This document shows, in pieces, positions 1-6,262 of a DNA stretch of 19,975 bases (positions within the stretch are counted from its first letter, which is position 1; each line of letters begins with the position of its first letter). The notes beneath the pieces are model-generated. The model worked only from the letters and a program-made list of their open reading frames with translations. It did not search any database and was not told where the DNA came from. Source of the DNA: DAIOFH01 sp036745875 (lineage in GTDB: Bacteria > Planctomycetota > SZUA-567); contig DAIOFH010000069.1 in assembly GCA_036745875.1 (NCBI GenBank), forward strand, positions 1 to 19,975, given 5' to 3'. The position numbers were made by a program, and so were the translations under genes.

Positions 1-11
1 CCTTTCTTCTT

Positions 12-1223
12 TTACACAATCCGGGCATTTTTCTTGTCGACCTTGTCCATGCCACAGTCCGGGCCAAAGTGCTTGAGAATGACCAACGGCTCCACCTTCG
101 AGAGGTTGACCACTTTCACTCCGTCCGAGGCGCGCGGTTTTGACACATAGAACTCGTCCGCCGTGAGCTGGCCGAAGCGGATCAGCGTCGGGGATTCACA
201 GTCATGCTTGCCAATGGTTCCGCGTCCCTGCACTACAACGCAGCCATACGCAGCGTCATCCTTGATTTCCACCGAGCAGCCGGGCTGCACAGTCAGTTCC
301 TTGCCGCCGATGTAGGGATTGCCGTAGACGATCCAGTCCTGGTTCCAGCCGTTGCCGCTTTGTTCCGGCACCGGCGGGCGGAAGTAGCGTTCGCGGTAAT
401 CGGGACAGGTGTTGATTTCCCAGTCCGGCACGTCCATCACCGCTTCGAGGTCGTCTTTCAGGTCCTCGGGGAGATAGTTGTAGAGATAGTCCCTGGTCAT
501 CGGTTCGCCGGAGACGACATTTTCCCATGAAGCCAAAACGTCCGAATTCCACTGTGGCTCATAGGTCACTAGCGACCCCGGTGCGTGCAAAACGCCCGCC
601 GGAGTATACCATCCGGTACCAAGCTGCAAACGAAACGCGCGGGACAGCTCCGTAATCCTGCCATCGGCTGTTTCGAATTTTAGCAGGCGCTGGCGGATCT
701 GTTCCCGGCTTACGGACGGATCAAAGCCGAAATAGGTGACGGGGCAGTCTCCAAGGTGGTTGTTATACTGCATCGGGAAGAAATAATGCTCATGTTTCGG
801 CAATTGCCCAACGCGCTTCGATGCTTCCTCGCCGTGGTGCACGTGGTGGAACAGGGCATGCTGGTAGTCATAAAACTTGGCGTACATGGGCCAGGTGCCA
901 TAGTCGGCCATGAGCTTTTCGCCGATAAGTTCGGCGCCGAGTTCGCCGACCGCGTCGCGGAAAAGCATTTTCCCGCCGCCTCCGACGAGAATATAACTCA
1001 GACCCTCATCTTCCGGAGCGCCGGGATTGGCTGCGCGGGTGATGGAGCTGAACCAGCGCTCAACAATCGCGCCTCGATCGAGTCCCATGGCATAATAGTC
1101 GTCGGGATGCAGGCGGAGGCGCTTTCCTGGACGGTTGAAGGAACGGGGCACCCAGGTGGGGACCATGCGAAAAATACCATCCCCCTCCTTTAGTGCCGAG
1201 CGAATTGTGTCTGCCGCTGCCAT
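12..1223 (-). CDS. Phosphomannose-isomerase-like bicupin protein
   Basis: This 403-residue protein has no signal peptide and is probably cytoplasmic. It looks like a type I mannose-6-phosphate isomerase relative. A histidine-rich segment (HHVHH at 126-130, KHEHYFFP at 143-150) is followed by GTGWYTPAGVLHAPG (about 202-216), which resembles the PAGTxHA segment around a metal ligand of that family. A second cupin-like strand set (VQPGCSVEI, VVVQGRGTIG) lies at about 312-338. Inference: a metal-dependent sugar or sugar-phosphate isomerase acting on whatever the upstream transporter imports. The true substrate cannot be read from sequence, and cupin lyxose-isomerase-like activity is an alternative. 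It is the last gene of the sugar operon in this window, 47 bp after the repressor gene. An AAAGG ribosome-binding site lies 7 nt before the ATG. The stop codon lies close to the window edge, so further operon genes could follow outside it. Confidence 0.72.
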   Translation of the reverse strand: MAAADTIRSALKEGDGIFRMVPTWVPRSFNRPGKRLRLHPDDYYAMGLDRGAIVERWFSSITRAANPGAPEDEGLSYILVGGGGKMLFRDAVGELGAELIGEKLMADYGTWPMYAKFYDYQHALFHHVHHGEEASKRVGQLPKHEHYFFPMQYNNHLGDCPVTYFGFDPSVSREQIRQRLLKFETADGRITELSRAFRLQLGTGWYTPAGVLHAPGSLVTYEPQWNSDVLASWENVVSGEPMTRDYLYNYLPEDLKDDLEAVMDVPDWEINTCPDYRERYFRPPVPEQSGNGWNQDWIVYGNPYIGGKELTVQPGCSVEIKDDAAYGCVVVQGRGTIGKHDCESPTLIRFGQLTADEFYVSKPRASDGVKVVNLSKVEPLVILKHFGPDCGMDKVDKKNARIV

Positions 1224-1270
1224 ATCAATACCTTTCTATAATTAAGAATGAAGTGGAAATACGACCATAT

Positions 1271-2269
1271 CTATAAAATCGCAGGGCCGGTGCTTTGCCG
1301 CACCAGTAGCTTCGGCGGCAGGAGCACGTCATCCCGCTTTTTTTTCCCGCTAAGGAGCAGGCGCATTGCATGAACCGCGATTTCACTAAAGGGCTGGGCG
1401 ATCGTGGTAAGCGCCGGAAACATGTAGGCGCTCTGGGTAATGTTGTCCGTGCCGGCCACAGAGATGTCGTCCGGTATGCGCAGTCCGCGCTTCATCGCCG
1501 CCTGTATTGCTCCGAACGCGAGAATATCGTTGGTGCAGTAGACTGCGGTCGGGCGTTCGCCTGCAGCCAGGTCGAGAAGCTCACACATGGCGTCTCGTCC
1601 GTCGGAGATCTGTGGTCCTGTAACCTTGCGCCGTGAGGCGGGGAGGTGAGCGCCGCCGGCTTCCGCAAGGGTGATGAACCCAAGCATGCGCCGGTTGAAC
1701 GGCAGACTCCTGATATCGTCGGAAATGTACGCCAGCAACCTGTGACCGAGAGAGAGAAAATGTTCGGCCATCAACTCACCAACCTGGAAGTTGTCCACCA
1801 TGACGGAGACACGCATGTCGTTCTCCCGATCCTTTTCCAGCATCACCACGGGGATTTGCCTGCTGCCCGCCCCCGGAACGCTGGCGGCGCGAAGATGACT
1901 CCGGCAGAGGAAGATGCCATCGACGAGCCTGCCCGCCAGCAACTTCAGGTAATGACGCTCCGCCGAAACGGTTGCGCCGGTGTTACAGAGGATGACGCTG
2001 TAGCCGCTGACATTAGCTTCTGTTTCGATATGTTTGGCCAGCGTGGCGTAATAAGGGTTTTCGATGTCGGGGACGAGAAGCCCGAGTAGCTTCGCGCTTT
2101 GGCGTTTCAGGGACCGCGCGGCGAGGTTGGGGGTGTAGCCGAGCTTCTTTACCGCCAGTTCGATTTTCGCGCGCGTGTCGTTGGATACGACGTCCAGATT
2201 GTTCATCACCCGGCTCACCGTTGCGATGGAAACCCCGGCCAACTGCGCCACATCCTTGATTGAGGGCAT
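1271..2269 (-). CDS. LacI-family transcriptional repressor of the sugar operon
   Basis: The 332-residue protein has an N-terminal LacI helix-turn-helix (IKDVAQLAGVSIATVSRVMN, residues 4-23), a hinge helix with LAARSL, and a periplasmic-binding-protein-like effector domain (about 60-332). The recognition helix VSIATVSRV is close to that of CcpA-type members, which bind TGTAAA-type half-sites. This fits the two TGTAAA-NN-TTTACA palindromes upstream of the operon. An in-frame upstream ATG would add 12 residues but lies inside a hairpin. The chosen ATG has a GGGGAG ribosome-binding site 4 nt away and begins directly with the conserved helix. The gene lies between the binding-protein gene and the bicupin gene, so it is probably co-transcribed and autoregulated. 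The inducer is presumably the transported sugar or its derivative. Confidence 0.93.
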   Translation of the reverse strand: MPSIKDVAQLAGVSIATVSRVMNNLDVVSNDTRAKIELAVKKLGYTPNLAARSLKRQSAKLLGLLVPDIENPYYATLAKHIETEANVSGYSVILCNTGATVSAERHYLKLLAGRLVDGIFLCRSHLRAASVPGAGSRQIPVVMLEKDRENDMRVSVMVDNFQVGELMAEHFLSLGHRLLAYISDDIRSLPFNRRMLGFITLAEAGGAHLPASRRKVTGPQISDGRDAMCELLDLAAGERPTAVYCTNDILAFGAIQAAMKRGLRIPDDISVAGTDNITQSAYMFPALTTIAQPFSEIAVHAMRLLLSGKKKRDDVLLPPKLLVRQSTGPAIL

Positions 2270-2273
2270 GTAG

Positions 2274-2279
2274 CTCCCC
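2274..2279 (-). promoter_or_regulatory. Ribosome-binding site that fixes the LacI start
   Basis: GGGGAG on the minus strand sits 4 nt before the ATG at 2269. It favours this start over the in-frame ATG at 2305. Confidence 0.6.
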
Positions 2280-2300
2280 GCGTAAGAGTTGAGGAAGGGC

Positions 2301-2329
2301 CTCACCCGGGTGGAACAGACCCGGGTGAG
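2301..2329 (-). terminator. Intercistronic hairpin between binding-protein and repressor genes
   Basis: A perfect 10-bp inverted repeat (CTCACCCGGG / CCCGGGTGAG) with a 9-nt loop lies 20 nt after the binding-protein stop codon. No T-run follows it on the minus strand. It is therefore more likely a leaky terminator or a 3'-end stabiliser that lowers repressor expression relative to the binding protein than a full terminator. That function is inferred. Confidence 0.55.
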
Positions 2330-2348
2330 ACGTGGGAAATAGGGAAAA

Positions 2349-3239
2349 TTACAGGTTGTCTTTGGTGAGCAACTTCACCGGCACGTAGGTGGTCTCGGGG
2401 AGTTCTTCGCCAGCCATGGATTTGATTGCCATCCGAACGCCTATCTTGCCGATTTCAAAAGGCTGCTGAGCCACAGAACCCGCGAGGCCACCCGTCTTGA
2501 TGGACTCGACGGCGTCGGAAGTGCCGTCAAAACCGACCACCGCTACTTTACCGGCCTTGCCGGCGGCGTTGACAGCTTCCAACGCGCCCAAGGCCATTTC
2601 GTCGTTCTCGCAGAACACGCCCGCCACATTGGGATTGCCCTGCAGGATGTTCTGCATCACCGTCATACCCAGGCTGCGCTGGGAGTCGGCGGGCTGTTTG
2701 GCTACGACTCTGATGCCTTTCGCGTCCATGACTTCGGTGAAGCCTTCACCACGCAGAGCGGGAATGACATAGCCGAGCTGGCACTGGATATGCGCCACTT
2801 CCTTATTGTCGCCGATCAATTTCGCCACATAATCACCCGCCAGCTTGCCGCCACCGAGATTGTCGGACACGACGAAGGTATCGATTTTCCCTGAGGTGAC
2901 GCCAATATCGAGTACCGACACCGGGATGTTGTGGCGATTGGCCACGGCGACCGCGGTCGCGCCGGAATCCGAATCCCATGGGGAAATGAGGATATAATCG
3001 ACCTTTTTCTGTACCAAATCCTCGGCATTGGCCAGTTCACGGGCGGGATCCGTTCTCGCATCGAGAACTATGACATCAAAGCCGTTTTCCGCACACCCCG
3101 CCTTCACGCCTTCCGCCACGGTTACCCAGAACTGGTTGCCAAGGTCCTGGACCAAATAACCAATCGCTTTCTGTCCGGCCATCGCCGATCCAGCCGCCAG
3201 CGCGAAGAACAAAGCCATAATCAGAGAAAACTTGCGCAT
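2349..3239 (-). CDS. Periplasmic sugar-binding protein, RbsB-like
   Basis: The 296-residue protein begins with a signal peptide (MRK, then a hydrophobic stretch, then an AMA cleavage site near residue 21). The mature part is a Peripla_BP_4 / ribose-binding-like fold. It opens with a first strand IGYLVQDLGNQFWVTVAEGV, followed by VDYILISPWDSD and IPVSVLDIG, and later ENDEMALGALEA and VVGFDGTSDA. It captures the sugar in the periplasm and delivers it to the RbsC-like permease, whose gene ends 68 bp upstream. The family transports ribose, galactose, xylose, allose and other sugars, so the ligand is not assignable. The start has the strongest ribosome-binding site in the operon (AAGGAGGT, 7 nt from the ATG). 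That fits the excess of binding protein that such transporters need. Confidence 0.93.
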   Translation of the reverse strand: MRKFSLIMALFFALAAGSAMAGQKAIGYLVQDLGNQFWVTVAEGVKAGCAENGFDVIVLDARTDPARELANAEDLVQKKVDYILISPWDSDSGATAVAVANRHNIPVSVLDIGVTSGKIDTFVVSDNLGGGKLAGDYVAKLIGDNKEVAHIQCQLGYVIPALRGEGFTEVMDAKGIRVVAKQPADSQRSLGMTVMQNILQGNPNVAGVFCENDEMALGALEAVNAAGKAGKVAVVGFDGTSDAVESIKTGGLAGSVAQQPFEIGKIGVRMAIKSMAGEELPETTYVPVKLLTKDNL

Positions 3240-3246
3240 ACCTTAC

Positions 3247-3254
3247 ACCTCCTT
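3247..3254 (-). promoter_or_regulatory. Near-perfect ribosome-binding site of the binding-protein gene
   Basis: AAGGAGGT on the minus strand, 7 nt before the ATG at 3239. It is stronger than those of the other genes in the operon and predicts high binding-protein synthesis. Confidence 0.75.
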
Positions 3255-3307
3255 AACAGAGCTTTTGAAAAGCCACGGACGGCCGTCGCCCGCGTAGATT
3301 TAGAATT

Positions 3308-4255
3308 TCACTTGCTGCCGGCCTTGGACTTGATGTCCACTAGAACGGCAAGAATAATCACCACCCCGAGAACCACGCCCTGCCAGAAAGCGTCGACGTT
3401 CATCAGGTTGAGTCCGTTGGAAATAACGCCCATGATCAGGGAGCCGATGGCAGTGCCGATAATCGAGCCCCGGCCACCGGAAAGGCTGGTGCCGCCGATG
3501 ACGACCGCTGCGATGGCATTGAGTTCGTAGCCGTTGCCGCTGAGGGGATGGCCGGAGTTTATGCGACCGATGAAGAGGAGGGCGGCAAAGCCGCAGAGAA
3601 GGCCGTTTATGGCGTAGGTGAGCATCTTATGGAAGTTGGTGTTGATACCGGCGAGGCGGGTGGCGTCCTCATTCGAGCCAATGGAGTAAATGTACCGACC
3701 GAAAGGCCGTTGGCGCAGTATAAACCATGCCAGGCAGTAGACCAGAACCACTTCGACGGCAATAACCGGGATGCTGCCAAGGTAGCCCGCGCCGAAGAAG
3801 CGGAAGGAATCGGGGAAGATGCTTATCGGTTTTCCCTTGGTGTAGATGAAGCAGAAGCCACGTGCTATGGACATCATGCCCAGCGTGGCGACAAAGGCCG
3901 GGATTTTCTGGTAGGCGATAAAATAGCCGTTGATGAGGCCGATGACGCCGCCGACAGCCAGACAGACGGCGATGGCGGCGGGGACGCTACCCGTGCTTTT
4001 GAGAACGCCGGCGGAGAGCACCCCGCAAAGTCCCATGATGGAGCCGACGGAAAGGTCGATACCGCCGGTGAGGATGACGAAAGTGCTGCCGGCGGCGATG
4101 ACGGATATGACCGAAATCTGCGAGAGGATGTTGAGAATATTGCCGGTGGTGAGGAACACCCCGGAAATGAGGGACATGATGACACATAAACCAACCAGGC
4201 CAAACAATGCGCTGAATTTCTTCCATACCGGAACACCGGTCGTTTCCCTTGCCAT
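3308..4255 (-). CDS. Sugar ABC transporter permease, RbsC-like
   Basis: The 315-residue integral membrane protein consists of many hydrophobic segments, for example FSALFGLVGLCVIMSLISGV near the start and VVLGVVIILAVLVDI at the end. It carries the typical branched-family (BPD_transp_2) signatures VILTGGIDLSVGSIMGL and GGTSLSGGRGSIIGTAIGSL. It should form the homodimeric channel through which the bound sugar crosses the inner membrane, energised by the RbsA-like ATPase. Its length matches the RbsC family. A GGAGG ribosome-binding site lies 7 nt before the ATG. It starts 38 bp after the ATPase gene and precedes the binding-protein gene, the usual rbsA-C-B order. Confidence 0.94.
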   Translation of the reverse strand: MARETTGVPVWKKFSALFGLVGLCVIMSLISGVFLTTGNILNILSQISVISVIAAGSTFVILTGGIDLSVGSIMGLCGVLSAGVLKSTGSVPAAIAVCLAVGGVIGLINGYFIAYQKIPAFVATLGMMSIARGFCFIYTKGKPISIFPDSFRFFGAGYLGSIPVIAVEVVLVYCLAWFILRQRPFGRYIYSIGSNEDATRLAGINTNFHKMLTYAINGLLCGFAALLFIGRINSGHPLSGNGYELNAIAAVVIGGTSLSGGRGSIIGTAIGSLIMGVISNGLNLMNVDAFWQGVVLGVVIILAVLVDIKSKAGSK

Positions 4256-4293
4256 GTACTTTCCTCCATTCCTGATGCCAGGATAAATTTCAT

Positions 4294-5778
4294 TTACAAT
4301 GCGCTTCCGCCGGTTGCCGCGAGCATGACGGATTCCGCTGTCGCTTCACCCCGGGAGAATACGGCCGCCTGCCGCCCCTTGCACATAACGATGATCTTGT
4401 CGCTGATGGCCAATAGTTCCGGAAGCTCGGAAGTAACCATTACGATTGCAACGCCTTCCGAGGCCATTTGACCCATAAGCCGGTAGATGTCCGCCTTGGC
4501 TCCGATATCAATGCCGCGTGTTGGTTCGTCCAATAGGAGGACTTTCGGCTGCATGCCAAACCACTTGGCCAGGGCCACTTTTTGCTGGTTCCCCCCGGAG
4601 AGATTCGCAGCCGGCACGGTCATACCGGGGGTTTTCACGCCGAGCCGTGTGGACAGACGCGTGCTTTCAGCCAACTCGGCCTTGCTGTCGAGCCGCCAGC
4701 GGCCGAGGAAATGCCTGACGCGGGGCAGGGTGATGTTGTCCACAAGGCTGGCGGAGAGGACTAAACCCTCCATGCCGCGATCTTCCGGTATATAAGCGAT
4801 GCCGTGCGCCACCGCGTCGCGGGGATGGCGAATGCCCGCTTCATTTCCGCCAAGAAAAACACTGCCTTCCGAACGCGGCAGATCGCCGAAGATGGTTTTA
4901 AGAATTTCCGAACGCCCTGCGCCAACCAGGCCGCCAATGCCGACGATTTCCCCCGCGCGCACAGAAAAGTCGACGCCGGAGAATTCACCGATGGAAGCAA
5001 GGTTACGGACTTCCATCACGGTATCACCGGGTGTTACTTCGACTTTAGGAAATAGTTCACCAACCGAACGCCCGGCCATTGCATGGACGAGTTCGGCCTC
5101 GGTCATATCCCTGGTGTTCCAGTCGCCGATGAGTTTACCGTCTCGGAGAACGGTGATGCGATCGGTGATGGAGAATATTTCTTCGAGATGGTGGCTGATG
5201 AAGATTATCGATACGCCGGCGCTGCGCAACCCTTTTACAACATGGAAGAAGCCGTCAACCTCGCTCGGAGTGAGGGAAGAGGTAGGTTCATCCATGATAA
5301 GAATGCGCGTTTCCGGCGTAATAGCGCGGGATATGGCGACGAGTTGCTGATCGGCGATGGAAAGGGAGCCGAGGCGGGCGTCGGGGTCGATGTTGGCGCG
5401 GAGCCGAGCGAGGCGTTGGCGGGCCTGTTCGCGCATGGCCTTGGCGTCGAGGCGGCCGCCTCGAACGGGGAAGGCCGAGAGGGAAAGGTTTTCCGCCACG
5501 GTGAGATCGGGGACCATATTGAGATGCTGGTAGATGATGCCGATGCCGAGTTGACGAGCCGAGAGGGTGTCGGTAATTTCGACTTCCTGCCCATCGATAC
5601 GGATGGATCCCTGGTCGCGCTCAAGTGCGCCGGCGAGGATGTTCATGAGGGTGCTTTTACCTGCGCCGTTTTCTCCCACCACGGCATGGATTTCGCCCCT
5701 GCCAACGGTGAGGCTGACATTGTCCAGGGCCTTCACCCCTGGAAACGACTTGCTGATGCCCCGCATTTCCAAAACCAT
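4294..5778 (-). CDS. Sugar ABC transporter ATP-binding protein, RbsA-like (two nucleotide-binding domains)
   Basis: The 494-residue protein carries two fused ABC ATPase domains, as in RbsA/MglA/XylG. The first has Walker A GENGAGKST (35-43) and Walker B LIMDEPT. The second has the degenerate Walker A GLVGAGRSE typical of this family, then signature LSGGNQQKVALAKW and Walker B LLLDEPTRGID. It energises import through the RbsC-like permease. The open frame runs another 65 codons upstream. Those codons do not resemble the family and begin at a TTG without a ribosome-binding site. The start chosen at 5778 has AGGAGA 4 nt upstream and starts the conserved MVLEMRGISKSFPGVKAL. It is the first gene of the operon, with an operator overlapping the leader 22 bp upstream of the ATG. 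Confidence 0.94.
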   Translation of the reverse strand: MVLEMRGISKSFPGVKALDNVSLTVGRGEIHAVVGENGAGKSTLMNILAGALERDQGSIRIDGQEVEITDTLSARQLGIGIIYQHLNMVPDLTVAENLSLSAFPVRGGRLDAKAMREQARQRLARLRANIDPDARLGSLSIADQQLVAISRAITPETRILIMDEPTSSLTPSEVDGFFHVVKGLRSAGVSIIFISHHLEEIFSITDRITVLRDGKLIGDWNTRDMTEAELVHAMAGRSVGELFPKVEVTPGDTVMEVRNLASIGEFSGVDFSVRAGEIVGIGGLVGAGRSEILKTIFGDLPRSEGSVFLGGNEAGIRHPRDAVAHGIAYIPEDRGMEGLVLSASLVDNITLPRVRHFLGRWRLDSKAELAESTRLSTRLGVKTPGMTVPAANLSGGNQQKVALAKWFGMQPKVLLLDEPTRGIDIGAKADIYRLMGQMASEGVAIVMVTSELPELLAISDKIIVMCKGRQAAVFSRGEATAESVMLAATGGSAL

Positions 5779-5782
5779 GGTG

Positions 5783-5788
5783 TCTCCT
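5783..5788 (-). promoter_or_regulatory. Ribosome-binding site that fixes the RbsA-like start
   Basis: AGGAGA on the minus strand, 4 nt before the ATG at 5778. It argues against the longer open frame. Confidence 0.65.
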
Positions 5789-5799
5789 AGTTGCATGAC

Positions 5800-5817
5800 A
5801 ATGTAAAGGTTTACATT
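5800..5817. promoter_or_regulatory. LacI-family operator, gene-proximal copy
   Basis: Perfect palindrome AATGTAAA-GG-TTTACATT with 8-bp arms, directly upstream of the rbsA-like ribosome-binding site. The arms are identical to those of the palindrome at 5977-5994. The TGTAAA half-site is typical of LacI/CcpA-type repressors, and such a repressor is encoded in the operon. Confidence 0.82.
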
Positions 5818-5818
5818 T

Positions 5819-5976
5819 GACGATAAATAATTAGAGTTCCCCCTCTGCCTGATACGGAAGATCAACCGCATCGGCTGGAACTTGATAGAGGAGTAATTGA
5901 ATCGAAAAAGTGGATTTCCAGTGATGAGGGCGGTAGCAAAAGGGAAAAGGGCAGTAAGTAGACTGAAAATCAAACC
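5819..5976 (-). other. Leader region between the two operators
   Basis: This is the untranslated leader of the sugar operon between the operators. The only structure noticed is a distant 6-bp inverted repeat, AGTTCC (5835-5840) with GGAACT (5877-5882). No convincing small gene or riboswitch is seen. Confidence 0.4.
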
Positions 5977-5994
5977 AATGTAAATGTTTACATT
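5977..5994. promoter_or_regulatory. LacI-family operator, promoter-proximal copy
   Basis: Perfect palindrome AATGTAAA-TG-TTTACATT. It has the same arms as the copy at 5800-5817, with centres 177 bp apart. It lies just downstream of the predicted promoter, where a bound repressor would block initiation or elongation. Confidence 0.85.
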
Positions 5995-6017
5995 TAGTAA
6001 AATATAAATCTATGCGC

Positions 6018-6045
6018 ATGTTACGCTAATTTTGCGTTTTGTCAA
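6018..6045 (-). promoter_or_regulatory. Predicted promoter of the sugar operon
   Basis: On the minus strand a perfect -35 TTGACA (6045-6040) is followed after 16 bp by TAACAT (6023-6018), a 4-of-6 match to the -10 box. Transcription would begin near 6011, placing the nearest operator at about +17 to +34. A competing -10 TATATT (6006-6001) exists but has a poor -35 (TTAGCG). Confidence 0.5.
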
Positions 6046-6183
6046 TGGTATTTTAAATTTTTTATCATTTTTTTTAAATCAGCCAAATATATCTCTCCCC
6101 GTGGGTAAGGGTGTAATGATTGTTTTTCTGATGGATTCGGGCTGAACTGTCCGTTTATGCTCCGGCTATAATGGAAAATTCCC
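6046..6183. other. AT-rich intergenic stretch without recognised features
   Basis: Between the sugar-operon promoter and the smc terminator. It contains T-rich runs but no convincing gene, hairpin or binding site. Confidence 0.5.
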
Positions 6184-6222
6184 GAAAAAAACGCGCCGTT
6201 CTTGAATTAACAAGAACGGCGC
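6184..6222 (-). terminator. Intrinsic terminator after smc
   Basis: A perfect 12-bp stem (GCGCCGTTCTTG / CAAGAACGGCGC) with the 6-nt loop AATTAA is followed on the minus strand by GTTTTTTT. It ends the nrdR-to-smc gene run 40 bp after the smc stop codon. Confidence 0.93.
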
Positions 6223-6262
6223 ATGGTATATGTTGCGGCTACAGGGGAATGCCGATGCGAGT

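Noticed and set aside
5083..5790. Plus-strand open frame (235 codons) opposite the rbsA-like gene
   Set aside because: It is a shadow of the conserved ATPase gene. Its translation resembles no family and ends at the promoter-side edge of that gene.
5779..5973. 65-codon upstream extension of the rbsA-like open frame
   Set aside because: It begins at a TTG beside an operator, has no ribosome-binding site and no family similarity. The internal ATG at 5778 has a good AGGAGA site.
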